From contig CAMFLR010000021.1 of the NCBI GenBank assembly GCA_945957605.1, positions 58,814 through 122,813 on the forward strand: a DNA stretch of 64,000 nucleotides, written 5' to 3'. Both the position numbers and the translations under genes were made by a program. The notes under the pieces are model-generated. The model was not told the DNA's origin, searched no databases, and was given only the letters and a program-made list of their open reading frames with translations. This document shows, one piece after another, positions 1-8,675 of this stretch. This DNA is from an uncultured Isosphaeraceae bacterium. GTDB lineage: Bacteria > Planctomycetota > Planctomycetia > Isosphaerales > Isosphaeraceae. Position 1 is the stretch's first letter, and each line of letters begins with the position of its first letter.

Positions 1-1
1 G

Positions 2-79
2 CTGGGAGACGACGCTGGAGTGCTGGGCGCAGCGCTTCTGGCCAAGGAAAAGATCGCGCATCTGGCCAAGGAAGGTTGA
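2..79 (+). CDS. ROK-family protein (sugar kinase/regulator), C-terminal end only
   Basis: Only the last 25 codons lie in the window; the gene begins upstream of position 1 and stops with TGA at 77-79. The visible peptide begins LGDDAGVLGAALLA, which matches the conserved C-terminal helix of ROK-family glucokinases and NagC-like regulators (usual form GDDAGxxGAALLA). The family phosphorylates glucose or related sugars, or binds them as a transcription factor. The ATP site and the ROK zinc signature are outside the window, so kinase and regulator cannot be told apart. The short length limits confidence. Confidence 0.55.
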   Translation: MGDDAGVLGAALLAKEKIAHLAKEG

Positions 80-353
80 CGTAGCGATCGCGCACGACGG
101 ATGCAGATCGACGCGATCTCTGATCGCTCAACGGTGATGATTTGACTTCGTGTTGATCATCGAATGGGGGATGCTGCGCGCAAATTCACAGCACCTTCAC
201 GGTTTGGCACGCCATTCGATGTTAAGGAAGTGTGCCAGGACCCCGACAAGAAGTCGGTTCGCTCCGAACGAGCATGCCCTCTGCAGCGTAAGGAGGGTAT
301 GGACAGTTGGAGCGAGTGTGGTTACTCTCACGGCCGGTGGCAACATCTTCACC

Positions 354-668
354 ATGGAACACATCTCCATGAAGAAGGTCAAACGCTTCCGCTTGCATTC
401 GAAAGCAGCCCGTCTCGAACGACACCTCGAAATCTGCTTCGACACGCGAAAACCCCGACGCATTCGTACTCGATCAGCCCGATATGCCGCCGCACTTGGC
501 GAGCAACTCGGGCTGATTTCGCGTCCAAGGGTTTGCGCCTGGTGCCGCAAGCGGGCGAGGCTGCAGAGACACCACTGGGACTACGATGAACCCCTCAACG
601 TGACGTTCTTATGCGTTGATTGTCACCCGATAGCCGACGATATGGTGCTCCACGCAACGTCGGCCTGA
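354..668 (+). CDS. small zinc-binding HNH-like protein
   Basis: A basic protein of 104 residues. Its C-terminal half carries C-A-W-C, then R-H-H-W-D-Y, then C-V-D-C-H. This CxxC-HH-CxxCH pattern is typical of HNH-like zinc folds in small phage and genomic proteins, in which the histidines sit next to a D-Y-x-x-P segment. The N-terminal half is rich in Arg and Lys, which suits nucleic acid binding. Nuclease activity is not certain. The start is doubtful: ATG 354 and ATG 369 (MKKVKRF) both lack a good ribosome binding site. The strong AGGAGG at 291-296 sits before ATG 299, which is in another frame. The gene converges on the histidine kinase gene, with stops 18 nt apart. Confidence 0.45.
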   Translation: MEHISMKKVKRFRLHSKAARLERHLEICFDTRKPRRIRTRSARYAAALGEQLGLISRPRVCAWCRKRARLQRHHWDYDEPLNVTFLCVDCHPIADDMVLHATSA

Positions 669-686
669 CGTTGTTGTGGTGCGATT

Positions 687-2678
687 TCAGGCGGGAAGCG
701 TGCGGTCGCTTCGCGGCGGCGCGTCGGATTCGTGCGTCGTCGAAACACTCGGCGGCGCGACGGCCGGGAACTTGAACGCGAACGTCGTACCGCCGGATAC
801 ACTCGATTGCCACGAGATCTCGCCGCCGACCTTCTCGGCGAATCGCGAGGCGCGAGGCAAGCCGAGTCCGAGCCCGCGTCCCGCCTGTCGGCCGCAGAAA
901 AACGGATCGAAAAGATGAGCGGCCTCATGCGCGACGAGGCCGCGTCCCGTGTCTTTCACGAGCCAGCGAATCTGCCGCTCATCGCCGAGCGAGCCGACGG
1001 TGATCTGCCCGCCACTCGGCGTCGCTTCGAGCGCATTGCGAATGAGGATATCGGCGACGTGACGAAGCGCCTCGGGATCGGCCCAGATGCGCAGGCCGGT
1101 GCTTTGCCGCGGATCACCCAGCAGGCGAACTCCGCGTGACTCAGCCTCGGCCTGGGCGTCTCGCACTGATGCGCGTAGAACGTCATCCACAACGCAGAGA
1201 CGCGGGCGCGGCTCGGGTGGACGCGCGACGTACATCAGGTCGCGTAGAATCCGATGCGCCCGCTGTGCCTGAGTGACGATCGCTCGCAACGATCGCAGAC
1301 TTTCGGCATCGTTGGCGCGAGTGAGCAGTAATTGAGCGCGGCCAAGAATGACTGCGAGTGGGTTGTTCAACTCATGGCCCGCGCCTGCTGCGAATTCGCC
1401 GAGTGCATCGAGCTTGGCGCGATGTCGCTCGGCTTCTTCGGTCTCTGCGCGAGTTCGGAGCGTGTCGATTGCGAGATCAAGCTGCTTGCGCAACCGCGCA
1501 CGGTCGGCAACGAGTGCGGCCCACGTATCCCACGCCGCGAGCGTTTCGGTGGGCTCGTCGAGTTGGTCGATGTGCCAGAGATGCACTTCCGCAACGGCGC
1601 GGCCAGGCGTTCCCAGCGGCAGTCGAGTCGTGGCTGGTCTTGCAGGGGAGGCTGGGGCTTCCTGGCTCGGCTTCTCTGTGGCTGACGCATTCTCGACCCA
1701 GGCGATCTTCGCCGCGCTTACACCTGGCGCATCGCACCAGCCGAGCGCAACCCGATCGGCCCAGACCTCGGGACGTTCGTGAGGCGGAGTGTTTGCTAGC
1801 GCGGCAATAAGGCGATCCTGGCTTTCCTGACCCGCTTTCAGCTTCGCGGTCTGGACACGGAGCGCGGCATTTTCGCGGGTCAACCGTTCCTCTCGCGCAG
1901 TCGCGTCAGCTTCGACAAATTCGGCACCGCATCGCGACTGCACTTCCGCCATTAATAGCCGGATGCGCGGTTCGAGAGGTCCTCCCTCGCGCACTGATGC
2001 GCCCGACAGTGCCCAGGGTGTTTGTTCTGCGTAGGCGTGAGCTTGTTGAATGAACCGAAGTCGTTCTGGCTCTTGCGCATGGGCCGCGAGCAGGCCGGCG
2101 TGATCGTTGAAGAGCCACGTCGCGTCTTCGAGCAGCGGCTCGCCACCAATTCGCGCGGCAATTTCGCGCCCGAGCGAACTGACTTCGGTGCCCAGCGTTT
2201 CTAATTCATAGGCGCGGCGTTTGGGGCCGTCGGGGATTGCGAGCCAGGCGGCTAATCGCTCGGGCTCGACAGCCACAAGTGCCCAGAGGCCAAAACGATA
2301 GAGCAGGGCGGCCCGTGCGACGGCTCCAGGATCGCGATCGTTCGCTTCGCGCGCCAGACGACGCGCAGCCAGCGAAACCGCGACCGAATTGCGCCAGAGC
2401 CGGCCGACTGCTTCTGCGGTTGTCGCAGGCAGCTTCCACCAGGGGGCCTCGGCGACGATTTCGAGCGGATTGGCCAAGCCGCAGAAGCGGGCGAGGGCCC
2501 AGCCGGGATCGAAATCGGTGCAGAGGGGGGCGGAATGGGCGCCCGGTTCGTCGTGATCGAGGGGGGCGGAGTCGATCACGGCCCGCGCCGATGTTGGGCG
2601 CAGCGGAAGCCCGCTCAGCCGCTCGAGCGAGCGGCGAAGGTCGTTAGGATTCACACCACGAACGGACTTTTGTCGCAC
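687..2678 (-). CDS. sensor histidine kinase with divergent HDOD-like input domain
   Basis: This 663-residue kinase starts at a GTG with GGAAGGAG upstream. Residues about 40-215 look like an HDOD domain: DPGWALARFCGLANP matches the HDOD core helix, and RLWRNSVAVSLAAR plus LLYRFG match the later helices. The HD residues are lost, as is usual for HDOD. A coiled coil covers about 260-290 and a poorly defined region (possibly GAF-like) about 300-375. A second helix leads into the HisKA domain with GHELNNPLA (phospho-acceptor His near 434). The ATPase domain has NALEATP (about 547), DTGRG (575) and GLGLGL (601). No membrane segment is seen, so the kinase is probably cytosolic. It lies 113 nt downstream of the response regulator in the same orientation, so the two probably form a pair. 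Confidence 0.85.
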   Translation of the reverse strand: MRQKSVRGVNPNDLRRSLERLSGLPLRPTSARAVIDSAPLDHDEPGAHSAPLCTDFDPGWALARFCGLANPLEIVAEAPWWKLPATTAEAVGRLWRNSVAVSLAARRLAREANDRDPGAVARAALLYRFGLWALVAVEPERLAAWLAIPDGPKRRAYELETLGTEVSSLGREIAARIGGEPLLEDATWLFNDHAGLLAAHAQEPERLRFIQQAHAYAEQTPWALSGASVREGGPLEPRIRLLMAEVQSRCGAEFVEADATAREERLTRENAALRVQTAKLKAGQESQDRLIAALANTPPHERPEVWADRVALGWCDAPGVSAAKIAWVENASATEKPSQEAPASPARPATTRLPLGTPGRAVAEVHLWHIDQLDEPTETLAAWDTWAALVADRARLRKQLDLAIDTLRTRAETEEAERHRAKLDALGEFAAGAGHELNNPLAVILGRAQLLLTRANDAESLRSLRAIVTQAQRAHRILRDLMYVARPPEPRPRLCVVDDVLRASVRDAQAEAESRGVRLLGDPRQSTGLRIWADPEALRHVADILIRNALEATPSGGQITVGSLGDERQIRWLVKDTGRGLVAHEAAHLFDPFFCGRQAGRGLGLGLPRASRFAEKVGGEISWQSSVSGGTTFAFKFPAVAPPSVSTTHESDAPPRSDRTLPA

Positions 2679-2791
2679 CGAGCCGGGCTCCTTCCCGTCG
2701 GTCCCGGCCAGAACTCATCGGGGCGGGCTCGATTCCACCCGCCCCAACGCGGCGATTGCTCGCCTCTCGGGGTTGGACTGGAACGGTCCGC

Positions 2792-3373
2792 TCAGCCGGT
2801 GGGGCCGGTCTCTATATCTAAGAGTCGGCAAACGCGACGAATCAATTCATCGATGTCGAGCGGCTTGTTGAGAAAATCGTCCGCGCCTGACGCTTTGAGC
2901 TCGGCGATCTTGTCCTCTTCGATCATACCGGAGATACAGATGATCTTGATGTCGGACATCGTCGCGTCGGCCCGGATAAGCTCGCAAACTGCCTGACCGT
3001 TAATGTCGGGCAGCATGACGTCGAGAATGATCAGGTCGGGGTGATATTCCTTCGCCAGCATCCCCGCGCCGAAGCCGTTATTCACGACGCGGGTCTCGAA
3101 ACGCGCGTCGTTGGCGAGGACATCGGAGATCAAATCGACGACGGCTTGATCGTCGTCAACAATAAGGATCCGCCGCCGCCCGCTTTCCAGGGCGTCGGTC
3201 GGGATGTTGTTTTCCTTCATGAATCGGTAGAGCGCCTCGCGCGGGATTCGCCGAAAGCGCGAGCCCGGGACGCGAAAGCCGCGGAGCTGCCCTGAGTCGA
3301 AGCAGCGAATGATCGTCTGCTGGCTGACCTTGCAAATCTTCGCTGCTTCACCGGTCGTAAACACGGTCTTCAT
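2792..3373 (-). CDS. response regulator with N-terminal excisionase/MerR-type HTH
   Basis: A 193-residue protein with an unusual domain order. Residues 1-55 form a DNA-binding helix-turn-helix of the excisionase/BldC type (FTTGEAAKICKVSQQTI, then RGFRVPGSRFRRI). Residues about 68-185 form a receiver domain with the acidic pocket (ILIVDDD), phospho-acceptor Asp118 in LIILDVMLPD, and the conserved Lys in FLNKPLD. Most response regulators have the receiver first. The start at ATG 3373 is preferred over 3394 because GGAGAGGG precedes it at a suitable distance. It is the first gene of an operon with the histidine kinase and lies downstream of a consensus promoter at 3613-3640. Its DNA targets are unknown. 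Confidence 0.87.
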   Translation of the reverse strand: MKTVFTTGEAAKICKVSQQTIIRCFDSGQLRGFRVPGSRFRRIPREALYRFMKENNIPTDALESGRRRILIVDDDQAVVDLISDVLANDARFETRVVNNGFGAGMLAKEYHPDLIILDVMLPDINGQAVCELIRADATMSDIKIICISGMIEEDKIAELKASGADDFLNKPLDIDELIRRVCRLLDIETGPTG

Positions 3374-3612
3374 GGTCGGATACGCCCTCTCCAACGAGCG
3401 CCTGGGCCTGGTCGCTCCTCCGCCCCCGGCGAGCCCACCTCGGATGGGTCAAGCGCCGTGTGCCCGGTCATCCTCCGTAACGAGCCGGCTCCGAATAGAA
3501 CAGATCGACCGGCCCGAGAAGCACGTCTCGGACCAAGTCAAGCGTTCTCGCGAACCAGAACCGGTAGATTTTACGGAACCTAACAGGTTTACCAGAATTG
3601 CCAACACGACGA

Positions 3613-3640
3613 ATTATAATGCGCCTTCCCAGCCTGTCAA
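3613..3640 (-). promoter_or_regulatory. consensus sigma70 promoter for the regulator-kinase operon
   Basis: On the minus strand TTGACA (3640-3635) is followed after 16 nt by TATAAT (3618-3613); both hexamers match the sigma70 consensus exactly. Transcription would begin near 3606, leaving a leader of about 230 nt before the regulator's ATG at 3373. The leader contains the small hairpin AACCT-GTT-AGGTT. The match is seen directly; its activity is inferred. Confidence 0.6.
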
Positions 3641-3892
3641 CATAAATACGACACGCGTCAGGCACCCAGAGCGCGGGGATTTCGACACCTCATCAATTGC
3701 CCCATAATCGCCGGACGTTGGGGCGACCTGGACGGTGTCGATCGAGTGGGTAATTCGTGTCAGGCGATATTTATCGGCGATCGTTGATTTGTAAAGCATG
3801 CTCTGCTCCGCGTGCTTGCCTGTCGCTTCGGTGTCGTTAGACTGGTCGCACTGATCTTCCCGCCTTCACGAACCCCAGCAAGGACCCCGAAC
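3641..3892. other. non-coding divergent intergenic region
   Basis: Together with the 3374-3640 leader this forms a gap of about 520 nt between the divergent regulator and DUF1080 genes. I see no convincing gene in it. The short ORFs are unlike known proteins. The AT-rich part around 3600-3660 holds the leftward promoter. No clear rightward promoter for the DUF1080 gene was found. Confidence 0.5.
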
Positions 3893-4576
3893 GTGCCCCA
3901 CCTCTCTCGGCCCGCGCTCTTCCTTTCTCTCACGATCGCCACCGTCGCGTTCGGGCAGGACGTTAAACTGAGCGACGAGACGCTCGGCCAGAAGCCGCCC
4001 GACGGTGCCACCGTCCTCTTCGGCGACAGCATCAAAGGTTGGGTCAAGAAGGGAAGCGACGAACTTGCCACCTGGCCCGTCAAGGACGGCATCCTCACAG
4101 TGAAGGGTGGCGACATCCAGACGAAAGAGAAGTTTGGAGACTTCCAACTTCACGTCGAATTTAACATCCCCTACATGCCAGACAAAACCGGCCAGGCTCG
4201 CGGCAATAGCGGCGTTTATTTGGGCGGGATTCACGAGCTTCAGGTCCTCGACTCGTACGGCCTCAAGCTCCAGAGCAACGACTGCGGCGCCATTTACCAG
4301 CAGATCATTCCCAGCGTGAATGCTTGCAAGCCGCCGCTTCAGTGGCAGACCTACGACATCACGTTCCACGCAGCGAAGGTGAAGGACGGCAAGGTCGAGA
4401 AGAAAGCCCGCCTCACCGTCATCCACAACGGCGTGAAGACGATCGACGACAAGGAAATCAACCCCACGCCCGGCGGCGTCGGCGGTCTCAAGCCCGGCGA
4501 CAAGGGTCCGCTTATGCTGCAGGACCACGGCAACGCGGTGCAGTACCGCAACATCTGGATCAAACCGCTCGACTGA
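3893..4576 (+). CDS. exported DUF1080 (3-keto-disaccharide hydrolase-like) protein
   Basis: A 227-residue protein. GTG 3893 is chosen because AAGGA lies about 10 nt upstream and it gives a clean signal peptide (PALFLSLTIATVAFG, then Q). The mature part is one DUF1080/LamG-like beta-sandwich: ATVLFGDSIKGWVKKGS at the start, KEKFGDFQLHVEFNIPY in the middle, then GNSGVYLGGIHELQVLDS and a final QYRNIWIKPL strand. Members of this family are abundant in planctomycetes and include 3-keto-disaccharide hydrolases; most have no tested substrate. It should act outside the cytoplasm. An 18-bp hairpin follows the stop. A second, more distant member lies at 25025-25732. Confidence 0.82.
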   Translation: MPHLSRPALFLSLTIATVAFGQDVKLSDETLGQKPPDGATVLFGDSIKGWVKKGSDELATWPVKDGILTVKGGDIQTKEKFGDFQLHVEFNIPYMPDKTGQARGNSGVYLGGIHELQVLDSYGLKLQSNDCGAIYQQIIPSVNACKPPLQWQTYDITFHAAKVKDGKVEKKARLTVIHNGVKTIDDKEINPTPGGVGGLKPGDKGPLMLQDHGNAVQYRNIWIKPLD

Positions 4577-4596
4577 GTTTGGCGGTAAAAGCAATG

Positions 4597-4640
4597 ATGG
4601 CCGGCTCGCTCCACGATCTTAGGTGGAGTGAGTCGGCCAT
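4597..4640 (+). terminator. long hairpin after the DUF1080 gene
   Basis: Positions 4597-4614 pair with 4623-4640 over 18 bases, with two G-T type mismatches and an 8-nt loop. It begins 21 nt after the DUF1080 stop. The following sequence (GTGATTTTGG) has only a short T run, so termination is plausible but not textbook. It could instead be a stray member of a dispersed hairpin family. Confidence 0.45.
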
Positions 4641-5116
4641 GTGATTTTGGCGACGGCGCATATGCTTTGTCGTACCAAAGATCTTGGATCGTGTGGCTGA
4701 GGCTGGAGTGAGCGAAGTGAATGAAGCCCCAGGGTTAAGGCTTTCGCCCTTCAACCACGATCACTCTGTCGCGCACGGTAATCTACCGCTGGGCCCTCGA
4801 TAACCTCGTAACTACGGACCTCGTCGTTGCGCGATTCGACCGCTCTGCGGCCATTTAACATTATAAGCGTGAATTCGCTTGTAGGTCTTCACGTACCAAA
4901 TTGATAAGAATGACCGCGAAACGGTCGAATCGCGTGACAACGCAGAGCGTAGTCACGAGTGACCCTCATAAGTACTATAGAGATCAAAATCTAAATTGAA
5001 TATAAAATTTGAACAATTTTTCAAGTAATGAACGAGGCGGAGGCGTTCCGTCGCCGCCGCCCAACTTGATGCGGGTGGACGCTGGGGGGATTTGCCCGGT
5101 TAACTGGCTTGTCTGA
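4641..5116. other. non-coding, partly AT-rich gap with inverted repeats
   Basis: About 480 nt between convergent genes, with no plausible ORF. It contains the 13-bp inverted repeat described at 4830-4934 and a very AT-rich stretch at about 4980-5030. A GC-rich near-palindrome, 5036-5045 against 5052-5061 with one mismatch, may end thiol peroxidase transcription but lacks a T run. Confidence 0.45.
4830..4959. repeat. inverted repeat and putative dispersed hairpin element
   Basis: CGCGATTCGACCG (4830-4842) is repeated in inverse orientation as CGGTCGAATCGCG (4922-4934), a perfect 13-bp match with a 79-nt spacer. The right arm runs into GTGAC-AACGCAGAGCGTA-GTCAC, a small hairpin. A sequence with three differences over 26 nt occurs at about 46188-46213, which suggests an interspersed repeat family. 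Confidence 0.5.
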
Positions 5117-5644
5117 TTAGACGGTAGCCTTGATGGCCGCCAGGGCTGCGTCGTAGTTCGGCTCGCTGGCGATTTCCGGAACGATCTCGACGTGCTTGAT
5201 CGTGTTCGATCCATCGACCACGAAAATGGCACGGGCGAGAAGCGGAATGGGCAGCCCCTGGATCAGGACGCCATAGTGTTCGCCGAAGCTGTGATTATGA
5301 ACATCTGACAGATTCGTCAGGTTTTTGATGTTGTTGTCCGCGCAGAATCGCTTCATGGCGAACGGCAGGTCGAGACTGATCGTGTAGGCCGCGACCTTGT
5401 CACCCAGCTCGTTGATGCTCTCGGCGAACTTCTTCGTCTGGATCGAGCAAACCGGAGTGTCGAGCGAAGGAACGACGCTGAAAAGCTTGGTCTTGTCGCC
5501 CGTGTCTTTGAGCGCAACCGTGCCCAGACCGTCGTTCACAACTTGGAAGTCGGGTGCCTTGTCGCCCGGCTTGAGCTTCGGGCCCACCAGGTCAATCGGG
5601 TTGCCCTTCATCGTCACTTCGCCCTTGCGAACTTCGGCTGCCAT
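5117..5644 (-). CDS. tpx: thiol peroxidase (Tpx)
   Basis: A 175-residue atypical 2-Cys peroxiredoxin that reduces hydrogen and alkyl hydroperoxides using thioredoxin. The peroxidatic Cys is in VPSLDTPVCSIQTKKF and the resolving Cys in MKRFCADN, the spacing expected of Tpx. The end has the family's ARAIFVVDGSNTIKHVEIVPE strand. It has no signal peptide, so it is cytosolic. The start at 5644 has GAGGG about 12 nt upstream; an internal ATG (MKGNPIDLVG, 33 nt in) would give the more usual length of about 164. It is a single gene with its own upstream region of about 175 nt, and it is one of two peroxiredoxins in the window. Confidence 0.93.
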   Translation of the reverse strand: MAAEVRKGEVTMKGNPIDLVGPKLKPGDKAPDFQVVNDGLGTVALKDTGDKTKLFSVVPSLDTPVCSIQTKKFAESINELGDKVAAYTISLDLPFAMKRFCADNNIKNLTNLSDVHNHSFGEHYGVLIQGLPIPLLARAIFVVDGSNTIKHVEIVPEIASEPNYDAALAAIKATV

Positions 5645-5821
5645 GTCGATGAGCCCTCGGGATCTTTCTTGTCGGGACGAGAGTCCGTCCGGTGAGTGGC
5701 GAACGCGAGGGTTAGATTAGCGATGCGCGTACGCGAACGCAAGCGCCTGGTCAAATCCAGCCAACTGATTTTAGACAAGACGACACGCATCCACGAACGA
5801 TCGATCGCGGATGCGCTCGCT

Positions 5822-7375
5822 TTATTTCGGTCCGGTTTTTACGGTCGAACGCGGGCCAAATCGTATATGCAACGCCGAGTGTCCAGCGTGCTTGTCGCCG
5901 TAAATCGCGCGAACAATTGCCCAATCGCAGACGATCGAAATCACAGTCGCAATAACGAGCACAATGAGAGTTTTTCGAAGCGTTGGAACAGGCCTCGCGA
6001 ATTCATCTGTGTATGTGATTTTGGTGTTTCCCGCGCAGAGCAAAACGAACAGCGTACAGAACGCGGCGTTGGCGTGAATCACACCTTCAGTGACAAGCCG
6101 TTGCTCGGCGATTCCAATCAGGGCGCGATCAAAGTTTCCAACCACCATCCACCAAAGAAACGCCAGGTAAAGGAGTTGCCCCTTGCCGACGTCGGATGTG
6201 GGAACAATCGGCACCGGCCGGCGCAGGTGCCGAAACAGCGGGACGACGATTGCAACCGCGAGCAGCGCATAGCCAATGTTGAACCAGGTAACGAGCGGCA
6301 GCCCGTACATGATTTCGGCGATATGGTGGTCCTTCACCCAACTCGTTGGGTTCTTTCTCAGGTTCACGAATGTCACACCAAGCAAGACGAACGCGACCGC
6401 GTAGACCTCGGTCCAGCGGCGAACCCGCGGCTCATCCGACTTCGCTAGCGGCGTGCGCTTGATGACCATCGCCATCGCGGTGGCCACGGCGAGTCCGTTG
6501 AACAGGCCGGTCGATTGCTCGAGGATGCTGTGCCAGTTGGTCGAAAGTTGCGACGTGACCTCGACGAGCTTGAGCATCGATGCCCCTGCGAAGCCGATTC
6601 CACCCAGGAAGCCGGTTACTAGCGTGGAAAGCGCAACTTCGGGCAGCCGCCGGTTGCGGCAGTAGACGAGCAACCCGCCAACAAGGCCCGTCATTCCGGC
6701 CCAGTTGTCGCCGCGTGGGGGCGTCATATGCAGGCCAAGTAGCAGGACGAGCACTCCAAAACCGACCCACCAACCGACCGCCATATGCAAGATGAGCGAC
6801 GTACCGGCGTCGATCCTCGCGCGAACGGCGACCCACAGGAAAGCGGTCGCAAGCGCGACGGCTGCACCGAGCCAGTCGGTATCGTGCCAGTTCAATTTCC
6901 AGCCGTTGGCGCGGAGGTAAGGCTCGAGCAGGAAGTCTTCACCCATCCAGGCGAGGAAAACCAAAGTGATCGGCACGAACATGCTCGTCAGTGTTTCGCG
7001 GCTGACGCACGCGGGAAGCGCGGTTCCAAAACCGCCCGGCGCGGCCCAGAGAAAGCCGATGACGAACAGGCAGGAGAAGCCATAAATCACCGAAAGTGAA
7101 TCGCCCGAGTGGGTGTAAGCGATCACCTGCATGTAGGAAATGCTGCCGCCGAACGACCAGCCGAGTGCGCCAAACATCGCGAAATAGGCGACGTTGCGAT
7201 ACCAATCCGCGCGTCCCGCGAACAAAGCGATCGCAATCGCCGACAGCACTCCAGCGATCATTGCTCCATATTCATGGCCGAAATTGCCGCGAATTCCCCA
7301 GCCGATCGACAGCGAAAGGCCTGTGATCAACCAAAATCCCCAGCTTGGGGACGAGTAGGTACGGGCTTCAGACAT
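5822..7375 (-). CDS. polytopic membrane protein, unknown function
   Basis: A 517-residue protein made almost entirely of hydrophobic segments; I estimate 12 or 13 membrane helices. It begins MSEARTYSSPSWGFWLITGL, and the first helix region holds SIGWGIRGNFGHEYGAM, rich in Gly and charged residues as in a transporter core. ATG 7375 is preferred because GGAAG lies about 10 nt upstream; the longer frame to 7459 lacks such support. There is no ATP-binding or enzyme motif. The size and topology would fit a permease or a membrane-bound synthase, but I do not recognise the family. The Tpx gene lies downstream on the same strand, about 180 nt away, so co-transcription is uncertain. Confidence 0.75.
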   Translation of the reverse strand: MSEARTYSSPSWGFWLITGLSLSIGWGIRGNFGHEYGAMIAGVLSAIAIALFAGRADWYRNVAYFAMFGALGWSFGGSISYMQVIAYTHSGDSLSVIYGFSCLFVIGFLWAAPGGFGTALPACVSRETLTSMFVPITLVFLAWMGEDFLLEPYLRANGWKLNWHDTDWLGAAVALATAFLWVAVRARIDAGTSLILHMAVGWWVGFGVLVLLLGLHMTPPRGDNWAGMTGLVGGLLVYCRNRRLPEVALSTLVTGFLGGIGFAGASMLKLVEVTSQLSTNWHSILEQSTGLFNGLAVATAMAMVIKRTPLAKSDEPRVRRWTEVYAVAFVLLGVTFVNLRKNPTSWVKDHHIAEIMYGLPLVTWFNIGYALLAVAIVVPLFRHLRRPVPIVPTSDVGKGQLLYLAFLWWMVVGNFDRALIGIAEQRLVTEGVIHANAAFCTLFVLLCAGNTKITYTDEFARPVPTLRKTLIVLVIATVISIVCDWAIVRAIYGDKHAGHSALHIRFGPRSTVKTGPK

Positions 7376-7465
7376 CGTCGTCTTCCATCGATTCGGTTGA
7401 AGGATTGTTGAGCAATTGGCCCAAAATACTTCGCACGCCGCGACGTGAACAGCCGACACCGCGTC

Positions 7466-8524
7466 TCAGTCAAACAGAAACATCTGATTTTCGCCGGGCC
7501 TGCGGAACGAGGCGGTCGAGAGTGGCGGAAAATGGGTGGACAAACCAAGCCGGCTGGCGGTCGTTTTGAACAATGTAACGATCAATTCAGCGAACGGCCC
7601 CGCGCCTCCCATGCGCAGGCCGAATTGCGACTCGTTGAGCTTCCCCTCGCGAATGCTCCGGATCCGGCCGAGGATTTTTTCGCGAGCGAGCGGCGCATGG
7701 CGGTCGAGCCATTCAGTGAAGAGGTCGGCAACACCAAGCGGCAAGCGAATGAGCGTGAAACCCGCGAACTGCGCACCCGCCTCGGCAGCGGCTTCGAGAA
7801 TCCGGGGCACTTCGTGATCGTTCAGCCCGGGGATAATCGGCGCGACCATCACTCCGACCGGCACACCCGCCTGACGCAGCGTCGCAATTGCATCGAGCCG
7901 CGCGTTAGGCGTCGATGCCCTCGGTTCGAGCGCCCGCGCTAATCCTTGGTCGAGCGTCGTGATCGACAGAGCGACGTTTGAAGCCTGACAGGTGGCCAGA
8001 TCGGCCAGTACATCGGCATCGCGGGCGACGAGTTTATTCTTGGTGATAATCCCCACGGGATTGCGGAATTCGGCCAAAACCTCGAGGCATCCGCGCGTCA
8101 GTTTGAGCCGCCGTTCGACCGGCTGATACGCGTCGGTCACGCCGCTGATTGCCAGCGTTTTTGGCTCCCAGCTTGGCTTCATCAACGCCTTGCGCAGGAG
8201 TGCCGGGGCCTCTTTCTTGATAAGAATCTTGGTCTCGAAGTCGAGCCCGGCCGAATAGCCCAGAAATTCGTGCGAAGGGCGGGCATAACAATAGGCGCAG
8301 CCGTGCTCGCAGCCGCGATAGGGGTTGATGCTCGCGTCGAAGCCGACGTCGGGGCTGTCGTTCGTGGCGATGATCGACCGCGAAGAGTCGGCGATGAACT
8401 CGGTTGTCGGGGCGGGCTCCTCGTCGTCGGGGTCGATCGAGTCGGGATCGCGTTCGAAACGGTAGATCTCGAACCGATTATGGGGATTATCGGCCGACCC
8501 TCGGCCCTTCACATTCGATCGCAT
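7466..8524 (-). CDS. PA0069-family radical SAM protein
   Basis: A 352-residue radical SAM enzyme of the PA0069/Rv2578c type, distantly like spore photoproduct lyase. The iron-sulfur cluster motif is CEHGCAYCYARPSHEF, and SAITTLDQGLARALEPR and MVAPIIPGLND follow as later strands of the barrel. The reaction of this widespread family is not established. The ribosome binding site decides the start: GGAGGG sits 7 nt before ATG 8524, and it lies just after the in-frame ATG 8539, which would otherwise be chosen. The C-terminal sequence ends in NQMFLFD. The next gene downstream is the large membrane protein, about 90 nt away. Confidence 0.85.
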   Translation of the reverse strand: MRSNVKGRGSADNPHNRFEIYRFERDPDSIDPDDEEPAPTTEFIADSSRSIIATNDSPDVGFDASINPYRGCEHGCAYCYARPSHEFLGYSAGLDFETKILIKKEAPALLRKALMKPSWEPKTLAISGVTDAYQPVERRLKLTRGCLEVLAEFRNPVGIITKNKLVARDADVLADLATCQASNVALSITTLDQGLARALEPRASTPNARLDAIATLRQAGVPVGVMVAPIIPGLNDHEVPRILEAAAEAGAQFAGFTLIRLPLGVADLFTEWLDRHAPLAREKILGRIRSIREGKLNESQFGLRMGGAGPFAELIVTLFKTTASRLGLSTHFPPLSTASFRRPGENQMFLFD

Positions 8525-8675
8525 CGCCGCGCCCTCCATAACTGATCACTAGTGTGCAAAATAACACGTAGCGGTTCAGCTTGCAAGCGAAACGTCTTGC
8601 GCGTGCCATAGACGAACGGTTATCATGGCGTTACCGGTGGTTGCGGCTTCGTTGGTTAGAATGCGTTGGATCGCC

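Noticed and set aside
5036..5061. GC-rich near-palindrome after tpx
   Set aside because: One mismatch and no T run, so it is not listed as a terminator.
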